A stretch of DNA of 64,000 bases from Curtobacterium luteum (GTDB taxonomy: Bacteria > Actinomycetota > Actinomycetes > Actinomycetales > Microbacteriaceae), in the NCBI RefSeq assembly GCF_001475545.1, contig NZ_LDQC01000076.1:1-64000 (forward strand), in the 5' to 3' direction. How positions within the stretch are numbered: position 1 is the stretch's first letter; every line of letters begins with the position of its first letter. Under the pieces are notes generated by a model, which had not been told where the DNA came from, ran no database searches, and worked only from the letters and a program-made list of their open reading frames with translations. This document shows positions 29,940 through 40,432 of the stretch, piece by piece. Both the position numbers and the translations under genes were made by a program.

Positions 29940-31628
29940 TCAGTCCTGCCGCCGCGCCCGCCACGCGTCGATCGCCGCCCACCCGAGCAGCACCACCGTC
30001 GCCCCGCCGAGCAGCGCCCCGGCCGCCCCGGTCGACAGCGCCGCCGTCGGACGGGCCGGCAGGGTCAGGTACACGATCGACAGGATCCCGGCCCCCGAGC
30101 CGAGCAGCACCAGCAGGATCCGCCGGATGAGCCCGGTCACGAGCCGCCGGTCCTGCCGGTCCCCGAAGAGTCGGATGTTCACCGACAGCCGACCGGTCTC
30201 GATCGCCTCCGTGATCCGGTCGACCCGACGCGGGAGCTTCCGCGCCGCGGACACGACACCGAACAGCTCGCGGACCGCGACGTCCCGCAGCGCCGACGGC
30301 CGCAGCTGGTCGCGGATCTGCTGCTTCGCGAGGTCCCGTGACTCCTCGAGGAGGTCGAACGACGGTGTGAGCGTCCGGAGCGTTCCCTCGAAGATCGCGA
30401 GCGCCCGTGCCGCCGCGACGAAGTCGGGCGGCGGCTTCAACCGGTAGCGACCGAACACCTCGACGGCGTCGTCGACGGTCTGCACGCCGATGCGGGCGCC
30501 CGGGCCGAGCTCGTCCGCGACGAAGCGGGCGATGTCCCGACGGAAGTCGGCCTCGTCGCGGGGATCGCGCACGGGGGCCATCCGCAGGACGTTGTCGGCG
30601 ATCCGGGCCGTGTCGTCCTGGAGGTAGCCGGCCAGCAGCTCCTGGACCGTGTCCCGGAGACCGGGGTCGAGCCTCCCGACCGAACCGAAGTCGATCAACG
30701 CTGGCCGACCGTCGGGCAGGAGCACGACGTTCCCCGGGTGGAGGTCCGCGTGGTAGAGCCCGTCGAAGACCACCTGCCGGAGGAACGCCCGCAGGATCGC
30801 GCGCATCGGCGCGTCGAGGTCGCGGTCCGACCGCTGCGCGCGCAGCGCGCTCAACGTGTCGCCTTCGAGGAACTCCATCACGAGGACCCGGCGGCCGGAC
30901 AGCTCGGGGTACGGCACGGGCAGGTACACCTCGTCCGGCCGGGCGCTCCGGGCCTGCGCGGCACGGAGGGCGGCGAGGTTCCGGGCCTCTGACGAGAAGT
31001 CCACCTGCCGGACCAGGTCCGCCGCGTACTGCGACGCCACGTCCACGACGCCGACCTGCCGCGCCTCGGTGCTCGTGCGCGCCAGGAAGCGCACGACCCG
31101 CAGCGCGATGTCGACGTCGCGGCGCACGGCGGTGTCGATACCGGGCCGCTGGACCTTGACCGCGACCTCGGTGCCGTCGTGGAGGCGCGCACGGTGCACC
31201 TGTGCGATCGATGCGGCGGCGACGGGTTCGGGGTCGAACGACGCGAAGACCTCGTCCACCGGCGCGTGCAGTTCGGTCGCGAGGAGTTCGGCGACCTCGT
31301 CCGCGGGCGCGGGCGCCACGTTCCGTTGCAGGTGCGCGAGCTCCTCGGTCCACTCGTCCGGGAGCAGGTCGTCCCGGGTGGAGAGCAGCTGCCCCATCTT
31401 GACGAAGCCGCCGCCGGCCTCCTCGAGCGCGCGGCGCAGGTGGTCGGCCTGGTCACGCCGCAGCTCGCTCGTCTCGGGGTCACGGGAGAAGTCGAGGCGG
31501 CGGAACGGGAGGAGGTGGTGACGTCGGGCGATGCGCAGGAGTTCGGCGAAGCGGCGGCCGCGGGTGCGCAGGCTGCCGACGTCCGCGTCCTGCTGGCCGA
31601 GGTCGCTCAGGCGGGGCGGGGTGGGCAC
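29940..31628 (-). CDS. ABC1/UbiB family atypical kinase, membrane-bound
   Basis: A 562-residue member of the UbiB/ADCK family: the KxGQ motif [19 protein letters not shown], the Ala-rich loop [29 protein letters not shown] and IDFGSVG are all present, so the ATP site is complete. Two membrane helices lie at the C-terminus. Family members support quinone lipid synthesis; actinobacteria use menaquinone, so the substrate is uncertain. The GTG start has CAGACT 6 nt upstream, a possible leaderless -10. Confidence 0.9.
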   Translation of the reverse strand: MPTPPRLSDLGQQDADVGSLRTRGRRFAELLRIARRHHLLPFRRLDFSRDPETSELRRDQADHLRRALEEAGGGFVKMGQLLSTRDDLLPDEWTEELAHLQRNVAPAPADEVAELLATELHAPVDEVFASFDPEPVAAASIAQVHRARLHDGTEVAVKVQRPGIDTAVRRDVDIALRVVRFLARTSTEARQVGVVDVASQYAADLVRQVDFSSEARNLAALRAAQARSARPDEVYLPVPYPELSGRRVLVMEFLEGDTLSALRAQRSDRDLDAPMRAILRAFLRQVVFDGLYHADLHPGNVVLLPDGRPALIDFGSVGRLDPGLRDTVQELLAGYLQDDTARIADNVLRMAPVRDPRDEADFRRDIARFVADELGPGARIGVQTVDDAVEVFGRYRLKPPPDFVAAARALAIFEGTLRTLTPSFDLLEESRDLAKQQIRDQLRPSALRDVAVRELFGVVSAARKLPRRVDRITEAIETGRLSVNIRLFGDRQDRRLVTGLIRRILLVLLGSGAGILSIVYLTLPARPTAALSTGAAGALLGGATVVLLGWAAIDAWRARRQD

Positions 31629-31804
31629 CGGACCAGTCTGCTCCCGTGGCCTGGGTCCGGCTGGGCGACGCGGGTACGCGGGAGGGCCGACGCGACGTGC
31701 GCGGCTCGGCGGTCGGCTCCTGCACAGTCTGGAGGCACGTCTCGCCGTCCACAGGTCGGCTCCCGGCCGATCGGTGGCCGCCCTGGGCCGTCGAGGATCA
31801 GTGC

Positions 31805-32110
31805 ATGGAGACAGCACTCATCGGCGCCTTGATCGCCGCAGGGGCGGCGATCGGCGCCGCCGTCGTCAGCTGGTTCGGCGCGTTCCAGTCGCGCCGAGCC
31901 GCCGACCGTGACCATGCGTGGCGGCGGTTCGTCTGGGCGATCGGCGATCGCCGGACCAAGGCAGAGTACGACATATCAATCACTGTGCTCCGGCGACTCG
32001 AACACGTAGCGTGGTGGTCCAGGCCTGACCGCGAACTCGCAACCCGGGCGCTTCGCCGGGTGATGAGCCCGCCGCTGGTCCAGGACGACGACCCCGAGGA
32101 GGACCGCTGA
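31805..32110 (+). CDS. Small membrane-anchored protein of unknown function
   Basis: 101 residues: one N-terminal membrane helix (about 3-22, rich in Ala and Gly), then a basic, Arg/Trp-rich segment ([28 protein letters not shown]) and an acidic tail. Not recognised. It overlaps the next small gene by one base (TGATG), which supports both being real. A short AT-richer stretch (around 31970-31985) is unlike its neighbours. It is in the opposite orientation to the flanking aroB and UbiB-like genes, so possibly an inserted accessory pair. Confidence 0.65.
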   Translation: METALIGALIAAGAAIGAAVVSWFGAFQSRRAADRDHAWRRFVWAIGDRRTKAEYDISITVLRRLEHVAWWSRPDRELATRALRRVMSPPLVQDDDPEEDR

Positions 32111-32289
32111 TGCCGTTGTTCAAGGCGCTGCCCGACGCGATGGACCCGGACCGTGATGACGACGAGTACTGGGCGTACGAGAACGGCGCAACGGTGCCGG
32201 AGTACCTGGAGTGGCGTCGCACCAACGTCCTCACGGTGTCGATGCGGGTGAAGTGGTGGTGGCGACGGACACGGCGTGTCCTGCGCTGA
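32110..32289 (+). CDS. Very small protein of unknown function, paired with the upstream gene
   Basis: 59 residues: an acidic N-terminal half (DAMDPDRDDDEYWAYENG) and a strongly basic C-terminus (MRVKWWWRRTRRVLR). The ATG is fused to the stop of the upstream 101-residue gene, implying co-translation. The charge split could mean nucleic-acid or membrane-surface binding, but this is only a guess. It is convergent with aroB, 24 bp away. Confidence 0.55.
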   Translation: MPLFKALPDAMDPDRDDDEYWAYENGATVPEYLEWRRTNVLTVSMRVKWWWRRTRRVLR

Positions 32290-32313
32290 GTCCGCCCGCC
32301 ACTCGGTGTCCGG

Positions 32314-33411
32314 CTAGACGCCGACCTCTTGGTACGCCGTGAACAGCAGGTGGTCCTCGGGCCCCTCGAGCGTCGTCGGCTTGCCGACCCCGTCGAGGAT
32401 GATGAACCGCAGCATGCCCGCACGTGCCTTCTTGTCGCGGCGCATGGTCGCGAGGAGACCTTCCCACCGTCCGATGCCGTAGGTCGTGGGCAACTCGAGT
32501 GACTCCAGGACCGACCGGTGCCGATCCACCGTTGCGTCGTCGAGGTGCCCGGTGAGCCGCGCGAGTTCGGCGGCGAACACCATGCCGACCGCGACCGCCG
32601 CGCCGTGCCGCCACTGGTAGCGCTCGGCGTGCTCGATCGCGTGCCCGAGCGTGTGCCCGTAGTTGAGGATCTCGCGCCGGCCCTGCTCGGTGAAGTCGTC
32701 CGACACCACCTGCGCCTTGAGCTCGATCGCGAGCTCGACCACCCGCCGGAACTCAGGCGTGGTCGGGTCGGTCACGCGGGCGACGTCCGCCTCGATGACG
32801 TCGAGGATCTCCGGCACGGCGATGAACCCGGCCTTCACGATCTCGGCGAAGCCGGTGAGGATCTCGTTGCGCGGGAGCGAGCGCACGAGGTCGAGGTCCG
32901 CGACGACCGCACGGGGGGCGGAGAACGCGCCGACGAGGTTCTTCCCCTCGTTCGTGTTGATCCCCGTCTTGCCGCCGACGCTCGCGTCGACCATGCCGAG
33001 CACGCTCGTCGGGATGGCGACGTACGGCACGCCGCGGAGCCAGGTGGCGGCGACGAAGCCGGCGAGATCGGTGACCGCCCCGCCGCCGAGCCCGATCACG
33101 GCGTCCGTCCGGGTGAAGTCGGACTGCCCCATGATCTGCCAGCAGAACGCCGCGACCTCGACGCGCTTGGCGCCCTCGGCATCGGGGACCTCGGCGATGA
33201 GTGCCTCGAGTCCCGCGTCGACGAGCATCTCGCGGAGGTCGTTCGCCCGCGCGCCGAGGGTCGGCGCGTGCACGATGAGGACCTTCGCGACCCGGGGGCC
33301 GAGCAGCACGGGCACGGAGCCGAGCAGCCCGTTGCCGACCGCGACGACGTAGCCGTCATCGCCGCCGACGCGGATCTCGGTGGTGCCCTCGGGCAGGACG
33401 GCTTCGGTCAC
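32314..33411 (-). CDS. aroB: 3-dehydroquinate synthase
   Basis: AroB converts DAHP to dehydroquinate, step two of the shikimate pathway. In its 365 residues, GLGGGAVTDLAGFVAATWLRG, PTSVLGMVDASVGGKTGIN and the zinc ligands of NYGHTLGHAIEH are diagnostic. Its GTG start overlaps the aroK stop. It is last in the mltG/aroC-aroK-aroB group that feeds chorismate to trpE. Confidence 0.97.
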   Translation of the reverse strand: MTEAVLPEGTTEIRVGGDDGYVVAVGNGLLGSVPVLLGPRVAKVLIVHAPTLGARANDLREMLVDAGLEALIAEVPDAEGAKRVEVAAFCWQIMGQSDFTRTDAVIGLGGGAVTDLAGFVAATWLRGVPYVAIPTSVLGMVDASVGGKTGINTNEGKNLVGAFSAPRAVVADLDLVRSLPRNEILTGFAEIVKAGFIAVPEILDVIEADVARVTDPTTPEFRRVVELAIELKAQVVSDDFTEQGRREILNYGHTLGHAIEHAERYQWRHGAAVAVGMVFAAELARLTGHLDDATVDRHRSVLESLELPTTYGIGRWEGLLATMRRDKKARAGMLRFIILDGVGKPTTLEGPEDHLLFTAYQEVGV

Positions 33412-34040
33412 GGGGTCGCTCCTGGTTCGTTCGTGCGCGGTCCGCCCGCGCCCGGTGCGGTTGCACCTGGTGCGTTCGGGTCGGGTGCACCTGCTTGCTG
33501 TTCGTGGTCACGGACCCACGCGACGACGTCCGCCACGACGTGGGACATCGGCCGACGCGAGGTGTCGAGGACCACGTGGGCGAGCTCGGCGTAGGTCGCG
33601 GCACGCTCGTCCATGATCGTCTGCCACGCGTCGATCCCGCCGTGTGCGAGCAGCGGACGGTCACTTCCGGCGATCCGGTCCGCCACCGCCTCGGGCGAGA
33701 CCGTGAGGAGCACGATCCGTGCCCCTGCAAGCGCTTCGCGGGTGGCCGCGTGCGTGACGGCCCCGCCCCCGACGGCGACCACGCCACCGCTGGTGACGGC
33801 GTCGCGCACGGCGGCGGCCTCGAACTCGCGGAACGCCGGCTCGCCGCGCGTCTCGAAGATCGTCGGGATCGGGCCGTGGTCGCGGACGATCACCCGGTCG
33901 GTGTCGGTGAACGGCACGTCGAGGGCCTTCGCGACGCGCTTGCCCACGGTCGACTTGCCCGCGCCCATCGGGCCGATGACGACCACCGGCGCCGAGAGCC
34001 GACCCGTGCGTGCCGCTCCGGATCGCGGTCCGCCGCTCAC
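33408..34040 (-). CDS. aroK: Shikimate kinase
   Basis: AroK phosphorylates shikimate. P-loop GPMGAGKST (23-31), DTDRVI for shikimate binding, [13 protein letters not shown], the VAVGGGAV loop and the RPLL lid are present. The normal core ends near residue 180. A Gly/Pro/Ala/Asn low-complexity tail of about 30 residues follows and is dispensable by family comparison. It overlaps aroC and aroB by 4 nt each. Confidence 0.95.
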   Translation of the reverse strand: MSGGPRSGAARTGRLSAPVVVIGPMGAGKSTVGKRVAKALDVPFTDTDRVIVRDHGPIPTIFETRGEPAFREFEAAAVRDAVTSGGVVAVGGGAVTHAATREALAGARIVLLTVSPEAVADRIAGSDRPLLAHGGIDAWQTIMDERAATYAELAHVVLDTSRRPMSHVVADVVAWVRDHEQQAGAPDPNAPGATAPGAGGPRTNEPGATP

Positions 34041-35257
34041 GGGACGGGCGTGGTGTCCGCCGACTCGGTCCGACGGGAGCGGAGCGTCTCGGGGATCGAC
34101 GCGAGGTACGCGTCGAGGTTCCGCTTCGTCTCCGCCACGCTGTCGCCGCCGAACTTCTCGAGCACCGCGTCGGCGAGGACGAGCGCGACCATCGCCTCGG
34201 CGACCACCCCCGAGGCAGGGACGGCGCAGACGTCGGAACGCTGGTGGTGCGCGGACGCGTCCTCACCCGTCGTGACGTCGATGGTGTGCAGAGCGTGCGG
34301 CACGGTCGCGATCGGCTTCATCCCGGCGCGGACCCGCAGCACGGTGCCGGTGGACATACCGCCCTCGGTGCCGCCGGCACGGTCGGTGGTCCGGACGATC
34401 TCGCCGTCTTCGCGGTAGAGCTCGTCGTGTGCCTCGGAGCCGCGGCGGCCGGCGGTCGCGAAGCCGTCACCGACCTCGACCCCCTTGATCGCCTGGATGC
34501 CCATGATCGCTGCGGCGAGGCGCGCATCGAGTCGTCGGTCCCACTGCACGTGCGACCCGAGCCCCGGCGGGACGCCGTAGAAGAGGACCTCGACGACGCC
34601 GCCGAGGGTGTCGCCGTCCTTCTTCGCGGCCTCGACCTCGGTGACCATCCGCGCCGAGGTCTCGGCGTCGAAGCAGCGCAGCTGGTCGTCGTCGAGACGG
34701 TCGACGTCGTCGGGGAGCGGCAGGGCCGTTCCGTCCGGGACACGGACGGTCCCGACCTGGAGCGTGTGCGCCACCGACCGCATGCCGAGCTCGGCGAGGA
34801 AGGACTTCGCGACGGCGCCGAGCGCCACCCGAGCGGCGGTCTCGCGGGCGGAGGCGCGTTCGAGGATCGGGCGGGCCTCGTCGAAGCCGTACTTCTGCAT
34901 CCCGACGAGGTCGGCGTGACCGGGCCGCGGTCGGGTCAGCGGCGCCGAACGCCCGCGCGACATCTCCGTCTGCTCGATCGGCTCGGGGCTCATGACCTCG
35001 ACCCACTTCGGCCACTCGGTGTTGCCGATGCGGATCGCGATCGGGCTGCCGAGGGAGTAGCCGTGCCGGACACCGCCGGACACGTGCAGCTCGTCCTGCT
35101 CGAACTTCATGCGGGAGCCCCGGCCGTACCCGAGCTTGCGGCGCGCGAGGTCGGTACGGATGGACTCGAACGACACCGGGACACCCGCGGGCAGACCCTC
35201 GAGCATCGCGATCAGTTCGGGTCCGTGGGACTCACCAGCAGTCAACCAACGAAGCAT
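34037..35257 (-). CDS. aroC: Chorismate synthase
   Basis: AroC makes chorismate from EPSP using reduced FMN. The 406 residues include [44 protein letters not shown] and the active-site [15 protein letters not shown], with [20 protein letters not shown] near the C-terminus. A GGGAGGATTG ribosome site precedes the ATG. In streptomycetes aroE lies between mltG and aroC; it is missing here. Confidence 0.97.
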   Translation of the reverse strand: MLRWLTAGESHGPELIAMLEGLPAGVPVSFESIRTDLARRKLGYGRGSRMKFEQDELHVSGGVRHGYSLGSPIAIRIGNTEWPKWVEVMSPEPIEQTEMSRGRSAPLTRPRPGHADLVGMQKYGFDEARPILERASARETAARVALGAVAKSFLAELGMRSVAHTLQVGTVRVPDGTALPLPDDVDRLDDDQLRCFDAETSARMVTEVEAAKKDGDTLGGVVEVLFYGVPPGLGSHVQWDRRLDARLAAAIMGIQAIKGVEVGDGFATAGRRGSEAHDELYREDGEIVRTTDRAGGTEGGMSTGTVLRVRAGMKPIATVPHALHTIDVTTGEDASAHHQRSDVCAVPASGVVAEAMVALVLADAVLEKFGGDSVAETKRNLDAYLASIPETLRSRRTESADTTPVP

Positions 35258-35315
35258 GGTGACAATCCTCCCACAGCGGGGTCGTGTGCGACGCCGGGCC
35301 TCGTGGCGGCCGGGC

Positions 35316-36860
35316 CTACTGGTAGTCGGGGTGTGCCCGCAACCACGCCTGGAATTTCGCCACCGCGACCTGGTGCTCGGCGTACGTGTCCGAGAACACC
35401 GTCTCGCCGGTCTCGAGGTTCACCGTCACGAAGTACAGCCACTTGCCCTGCGCCATGTCCGTCACGGCCTTGATCGCGATGTCACCCGGGTTCGAGATCG
35501 GCGCCGGCGGCAGACCCTTGTGCACGTAGGTGTTGTACTCGTTCGAGGCGTCGCCGCGCTCTTCGTCGGTCGTGGTCACGCGGTGCGTGTTCCCGGTCCC
35601 GTACGCGACGGTGGCGTCGGACTGCAGCGGCATGTCGATGTCGAGCCGGTTCTGGAAGACCCGCGCGACCTTCGGGTAGTCCGCCGCGAGGCCGGCCTCC
35701 TTCTGCACGAGCGACGCGAAGACGATCACGCGCTCCTGATCGGCCGTGGCGACACCCGCGGAGGCAAGGTGCTCCTTCATGGTGTCGACCATGGACTGGA
35801 AGTACTGCTTCGCGGTCCAGCCCGGGTTGATCGGGTAGGTCGCCGGGAACAGCCACCCCTCGAGGGTCTTCGCGTTCGCCGGGAGCCCGTAGGCGGAGAC
35901 GTCCTTCGCTGCGGCCGAGACCTCGGCCTCGGTGAGTCCGGCCTTCGAGACCATGCCGGCTTCGATGTCCTTCAGCGCCGTGCCCTCGGGGATGACGATC
36001 GACGCCTTGACGGCGTTCGACGGGTCCTGCAGCGCCGCGAGGGCCGCCTTCGAGCTCATCTCCTTCTTCAGGGTGTACGAGCCGGGCTGGAACTGCACCT
36101 CGGGCGACTGCAGCAGGAGCTTGTAGAAGACCTTCGAGCTCTTCACGACGTCGCTTCGCTGGAGGGTCTTCGCGACGTCCTCGCCGATGTCGCCCTGTCT
36201 GATGGTGATGGTGACCTTGCCGGTCCCGCCGCCGCTGTAGTCGTCCGACTCCTGCGCCCCGGTGACCGCGGCCACGACCTGCTGGATCTTCGGTGCGATG
36301 AACCCGTACCCGGCCACCCCGCCCGCGAGGACGATCGCCACGATCACGATCCCCGCGATGAGCGGTCCGCGGCGGCGCGGTGGTCGCGGTTCGCGACCCG
36401 GCCTGGAGGCACGGCCTCCCCCGCCACGCCCCTCGCCGGCTCTTGCTGCCGCGGCTCGTGCCACCTCGTCCTGCGGCACGACGTGCTCACCGGTGAGCAG
36501 GGCGGTCACCTCCGGGTGCAGCTCCTCGGCTCTGGTCGCGACGGGTGCATCGGCCGGCGACACCGGTCGGTCGCGGTCACGTCGCGAGACCGTGGGAGCC
36601 AGGTCGTCGACGGGCGGGGCCTCCGCACGCTGCTCGTCGTCACGCTCCCCGTCACCACGCTGCCCGTCGCCGGACCGGCGGTCGGGGGTGACGTCGTCGT
36701 GCTGCGGCTCCGCGGCTGCCTCCCGTGCGGCTTCGCGTGCGCGCGCCTCACGGCGTGACAGCGGGCGGTCGTCGTCCGACTCGGCGTCGTCGCCGAGCCG
36801 TCGCCGTCCGCCGTCGCCAGCGGGCGCGATGATCGCGTTCCAGTCCAGGTCGTCTGCCAA
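35316..36860 (-). CDS. mltG: Endolytic murein transglycosylase MltG (YceG-like)
   Basis: MltG cuts nascent glycan strands in the membrane and sets peptidoglycan strand length. The N-terminal ~190 residues are charged and disordered, followed by one membrane helix ([17 protein letters not shown]), a LysM-like part and the lytic domain with catalytic Glu in [20 protein letters not shown] and [12 protein letters not shown]. The start is uncertain: a TTG at 36860 (LADDLDWN) with AGAGGA just upstream was chosen; GTG at 36902 or a start at 36989, overlapping ruvX, are alternatives. It follows ruvX as in streptomycetes. Confidence 0.88.
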   Translation of the reverse strand: MADDLDWNAIIAPAGDGGRRRLGDDAESDDDRPLSRREARAREAAREAAAEPQHDDVTPDRRSGDGQRGDGERDDEQRAEAPPVDDLAPTVSRRDRDRPVSPADAPVATRAEELHPEVTALLTGEHVVPQDEVARAAAARAGEGRGGGGRASRPGREPRPPRRRGPLIAGIVIVAIVLAGGVAGYGFIAPKIQQVVAAVTGAQESDDYSGGGTGKVTITIRQGDIGEDVAKTLQRSDVVKSSKVFYKLLLQSPEVQFQPGSYTLKKEMSSKAALAALQDPSNAVKASIVIPEGTALKDIEAGMVSKAGLTEAEVSAAAKDVSAYGLPANAKTLEGWLFPATYPINPGWTAKQYFQSMVDTMKEHLASAGVATADQERVIVFASLVQKEAGLAADYPKVARVFQNRLDIDMPLQSDATVAYGTGNTHRVTTTDEERGDASNEYNTYVHKGLPPAPISNPGDIAIKAVTDMAQGKWLYFVTVNLETGETVFSDTYAEHQVAVAKFQAWLRAHPDYQ

Positions 36861-36951
36861 CGGATCCTCTGGTCTCTCGTTCGGGGACTCCCGCTGGGGC
36901 ACCGCACACGGCAGCGGTCCGTCGGAGCCCGCTCTTCGCTGGGCTCGTCCG

Positions 36952-37401
36952 TCAGGGGAGCTCGGCCCCTGGCGGGGCGCCGGACGCACGCTCGTGGTCG
37001 AGCGCGTGTTGCAGAATGATAACAGCGGCCGCTTGGTCGATCACGGCGCGGGACTTCTTCGTGTTCCGGCCGGCCTGGTGGAGGCCGCGCTGCGCCGTGA
37101 CGGTCGACAGCCGCTCGTCCACGAGCCGGACCGGACGGTGCTCGGCGATCCGCGCGGCGAACACCCGTGCGTCCTCGGTCGACGGGGTGTCTCCGCCGGA
37201 CATCGACAGCGGCAGGCCGACGACCACCTCGAGCACCTCGTACTCGTCCGCGATCGCGAGGATCCGCCCGAGGTCGGCGTCGTCATCGCGTCGGACGGTC
37301 TCGACCGGCGTCGCGAGCAACCCGTCGCGGTCGCACACGGCGACCCCGATCCGAGCACGGCCGACATCGATGCCGAGCCGCCGCCCGGACCGGATCGCCA
37401 C
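36952..37401 (-). CDS. ruvX: RuvX/YqgF-type Holliday junction resolvase-like nuclease
   Basis: A 149-residue RNase H-fold protein, with LGIDVGRARIGVAVCD, VVGLPLSMSGGDTPSTEDARVFA and VDERLSTVTAQ carrying the acidic active-site residues. YqgF proteins act in pre-16S rRNA 5'-end maturation and are structurally RuvC-like; which role holds here is not shown. It starts 2 nt after the alaS stop. Confidence 0.94.
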   Translation of the reverse strand: MAIRSGRRLGIDVGRARIGVAVCDRDGLLATPVETVRRDDDADLGRILAIADEYEVLEVVVGLPLSMSGGDTPSTEDARVFAARIAEHRPVRLVDERLSTVTAQRGLHQAGRNTKKSRAVIDQAAAVIILQHALDHERASGAPPGAELP

Positions 37402-37403
37402 GC

Positions 37404-40061
37404 TCAGCCCGCCAGGCGGGCGGTCACGGCCCGGAGCGCCGCGGGCAGCGCCGCCGCGTCGGTGCCGCCGCCCTGGGCGAGGTCCGGCTTGCCGCCGCCA
37501 CCGCCACCGAGGACTCCGGCCGCTTCCTTGGCGAGCGGACCGGCCTGCACGCCCGCGGCGCGCGCCGCGTCGTTCGTCGCGACGATGACGACCGGCTTCT
37601 CGTTCACCACGGCGCCGAGCACGACGACCGCCGCACCGTCGCCGAGCTGCGCGCGGACCCCGGTCGCGAGGGAACGGAGGTCGTCGCCGGACTGGAGACC
37701 GTCGACGGTCTCCGCGACGACGGTCGTGGCGCCGACGGTCGACGCCGTCCGCGCGATCGTCGGCACGCGCTGCTGCAGGTTCGCCGACTCGAACTCGGCG
37801 ATCCGCTTCTGCGCAGACTTCAGGTCGTCCATGAGGGACTGGATGCGCGTCGGGAGGTCCTCTCGCGGGGCCTTGAGCGCGCTCGACAGCTGGGACACGA
37901 TCGTCCGCTCGACCGCGAGGTCACGGAAGCCCTCGAGTCCGACGAGGGCCTCGACGCGGCGGTTCGTCGAACCGACACTCGACTCCCCCACGAGGTTGAC
38001 GAGCCCGACCTGCGCGCTCGACGCCACGTGGGTGCCGCCGCAGAGCTCGCGGGACCACGGGCCACCGATGTCGACCATGCGGACCTCGGCTCCGTACTTC
38101 TCGCCGAACAGCGCCTGCGCGCCGAGTTCCTTCGCCTCGGCCAGCGGGAGCACCCGCGTCGAGACCTCGAGGTCCGAGCGGATCGCGTTGTTCACGACGT
38201 CCTCGATCTCGGAACGCGTCTCGAGCGACACGGGCTGCGACCAGGAGAAGTCGAGACGCATGTAGCCGGACTTGTTGTACGAGCCGGCCTGCAACGCCTC
38301 CGGGCCGAGGATGTCCCGCAGCGCCGCGTTCACGAGGTGCGTCGCGGAGTGGGCCTGGGTCGCACCGCGGCGGTACTCGGCGTCGACCACGGTCGTGGCG
38401 GCGTCGCCGACACCGACCTCACCCGAGCGCACCTGCACGGTGTGGCTCCAGAGCCCGGTCACCGGGCGCTGGACGTCGAGGACCTCGAGGTCGAAGCCGT
38501 TGCCGATGATCGAGCCCTGGTCGGCGTCCTGTCCGCCGGACTCCGCGTAGAGCGAGGTCTCGCCGAGGATGACCTCGGCGATGTCACCGGCGACCGCACG
38601 GTCGACGCTGGCGCCGTCGACGATGATGCCGAGGACGGAGGTCTCGGCCTCGAGGGCGTCGTACCCGAGGAACGTCGTCTCGCCCTGGGCCCGGAAGGCG
38701 CTGTAGACGCTGAGGTCCGCCAGCGCCGTCTTCTTGCTCTTCGCGTCCGCCTTCGCACGGGCACGCTGCTCGGACATCAGGGTGTCGAACGCGCCGCGGT
38801 CGACCTGGACCCCGGCCTCCTCGGCCATCTCGAGCGTCAGGTCGATCGGAAAGCCGAACGTGTCGTGCAGCAGGAACGCGGTGTCGCCGCCGATCGCGGG
38901 CTTGCCGTCCGCCTTCGCGCGCTCGACCGCGACGTCGAGGATCGTCGTGCCCTGCGCCAGCGTGCGGAGGAAGGTCTCCTCCTCCGCGTAGGCGATGCGT
39001 GCGATGCGGTCGTAGTCGGACGCCACCTCGGGGTAGGCGTCGCGCATCGCGTCGCGCGACGCCGGGAAGAGTTGCGGGAACGTCGCACCCTCGACGCCGA
39101 GGAGCCGCATGGCACGCACCGTGCGGCGGAGCAGGCGGCGGAGGATGTACCCGCGCCCCTCGTTCGACGGCGAGACACCGTCGGCGATCAGCATGAGCGC
39201 CGAGCGGACGTGGTCGGCGATGACGCGCATCCGGACGTCGTCCTCGTGCACGGCGCCGTACCGGCGGCCGGAGACCTCCGCCGCCTTGTCGAGGACCGGG
39301 CGCACCTGGTCGATCTCGTACATGTTGTCGACGCCCTGCTTGATGAACGCGACACGCTCCAGGCCCATGCCGGTGTCGATGTTCTTGTTCGGCAGCTCAC
39401 CGGTGATCTCGAAGTCGTACTTCGACCGCACGTCGGCGATCTGGTACTGCATGAAGACGAGGTTCCAGATCTCGACGTAGCGGTCGTCGTCCGTCGCCGG
39501 GCCGCCGTCGATGCCGTACGCCGGGCCGCGGTCGAAGAAGATCTCCGAGCACGGGCCGGCCGGACCGGGCTGACCGGTCGACCAGTAGTTGGTGTCCTTG
39601 CCGAGCCGCTGGATCCGCTCGTCGGGGAGGGACGAGTGCTGCTTCCAGAACGCGATCGCCTCGTCGTCGTCCTCGTACACCGTGACCCAGAGGTCGTCGG
39701 GCGAGAACCCGAGGCCGCCGTCGGACTCCGACGTCGTCAGGAGTTCCCAGGCGTACTGGATCGCCTGCTCCTTGAAGTAGTCGCCGAACGAGAAGTTGCC
39801 GTTCATCTGGAAGAACGTGCCGTGCCGCGGGGTCTTGCCGACCTCTTCGATGTCGTTCGTGCGGATGCACTTCTGCACGCTCGTCGCGCGCGGGTAAGGC
39901 GCCGGGACCAGTCCGGTGAGGTACGGGATGAACGGGACCATGCCCGCCACCGTGAACAGGAGCGACGGGTCGTCCGAGACGAGCGACGCGGACGGGACGA
40001 CGGTGTGCCCGCGGTCGCCGAAGAACTGGAGCCAACGGCGGCGGATCTCTGCGGTCTGCAT
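37404..40061 (-). CDS. alaS: Alanyl-tRNA synthetase
   Basis: AlaS, 885 residues. Class II core (RRRWLQFFGDRGHTVVPSAS, RTNDIEEVGKTPRHGTFFQM), the tRNA-recognition helices, an editing domain with zinc ligands in HSATHLVNAAL and CGGTHVAS, and the C-terminal glycine-rich C-Ala domain (GGGGGGKPDLAQGG). The ATG at 40061 gives the usual family start. It leads the alaS-ruvX-mltG group behind a small membrane gene. Confidence 0.98.
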   Translation of the reverse strand: MQTAEIRRRWLQFFGDRGHTVVPSASLVSDDPSLLFTVAGMVPFIPYLTGLVPAPYPRATSVQKCIRTNDIEEVGKTPRHGTFFQMNGNFSFGDYFKEQAIQYAWELLTTSESDGGLGFSPDDLWVTVYEDDDEAIAFWKQHSSLPDERIQRLGKDTNYWSTGQPGPAGPCSEIFFDRGPAYGIDGGPATDDDRYVEIWNLVFMQYQIADVRSKYDFEITGELPNKNIDTGMGLERVAFIKQGVDNMYEIDQVRPVLDKAAEVSGRRYGAVHEDDVRMRVIADHVRSALMLIADGVSPSNEGRGYILRRLLRRTVRAMRLLGVEGATFPQLFPASRDAMRDAYPEVASDYDRIARIAYAEEETFLRTLAQGTTILDVAVERAKADGKPAIGGDTAFLLHDTFGFPIDLTLEMAEEAGVQVDRGAFDTLMSEQRARAKADAKSKKTALADLSVYSAFRAQGETTFLGYDALEAETSVLGIIVDGASVDRAVAGDIAEVILGETSLYAESGGQDADQGSIIGNGFDLEVLDVQRPVTGLWSHTVQVRSGEVGVGDAATTVVDAEYRRGATQAHSATHLVNAALRDILGPEALQAGSYNKSGYMRLDFSWSQPVSLETRSEIEDVVNNAIRSDLEVSTRVLPLAEAKELGAQALFGEKYGAEVRMVDIGGPWSRELCGGTHVASSAQVGLVNLVGESSVGSTNRRVEALVGLEGFRDLAVERTIVSQLSSALKAPREDLPTRIQSLMDDLKSAQKRIAEFESANLQQRVPTIARTASTVGATTVVAETVDGLQSGDDLRSLATGVRAQLGDGAAVVVLGAVVNEKPVVIVATNDAARAAGVQAGPLAKEAAGVLGGGGGGKPDLAQGGGTDAAALPAALRAVTARLAG

Positions 40062-40123
40062 GGTGCTTCCTGGTTTCAGGTCGAGTGCGTGGGAGGAGGA
40101 CGTACGGCGGTCGGTGACCGCGC

Positions 40124-40306
40124 TCAGACGTCGGTGCGGAGCTCGGCGTCGCGGGACTTGTACCCGTCGGCCACGGCGTCCGCGAAGGCCTTCGTCCGCG
40201 CGTTCACGTCGGCGAAGAAGCGCGCGCCGCCGGGGGTGTTCGCGACCTGGTGCGCGACGACGAACCCGATGACGACGCCGACGGCGACGAAGAACAGCTG
40301 CTTCAC
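40124..40306 (-). CDS. Small single-helix membrane protein between rpsD and alaS
   Basis: 60 residues: an N-terminal membrane helix (QLFFVAVGVVIGFVVAHQV) and a short charged tail (FFADVNARTKAFADAVADGYKSR). GTG start with an excellent GAGGGAGAGG ribosome site and a TACACT -10 at 40348-40353. Actinobacteria commonly carry one or two small membrane genes here (DUF948/DUF6167 in streptomycetes). I cannot assign it to a family. Function unknown. Confidence 0.8.
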   Translation of the reverse strand: MKQLFFVAVGVVIGFVVAHQVANTPGGARFFADVNARTKAFADAVADGYKSRDAELRTDV

Positions 40307-40347
40307 GGTGCCTCTCCCTCTCGCGTGCGTGGTGTGCGCGCCCGACA

Positions 40348-40353
40348 AGTGTA
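40348..40353 (-). promoter_or_regulatory. Candidate -10 box for the small protein-alaS-ruvX-mltG unit
   Basis: TACACT on the minus strand, directly downstream of the rpsD terminator and about 41 nt before the GTG at 40306. Confidence 0.45.
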
Positions 40354-40377
40354 GTGGCGGTGCTGGGCGGGAACACG

Positions 40378-40416
40378 GAACGGCGGGCCGCCCTCTGAGA
40401 GGACGACCCGCCGTTC
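40378..40416 (-). terminator. rpsD terminator hairpin
   Basis: GAACGGCGGG ... CCCGCCGTTC, a 10-bp stem around a 19-nt loop, 16 bp after the rpsD stop and before the next promoter. Confidence 0.75.
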
Positions 40417-40432
40417 GTGGGTGATCAGGCGA

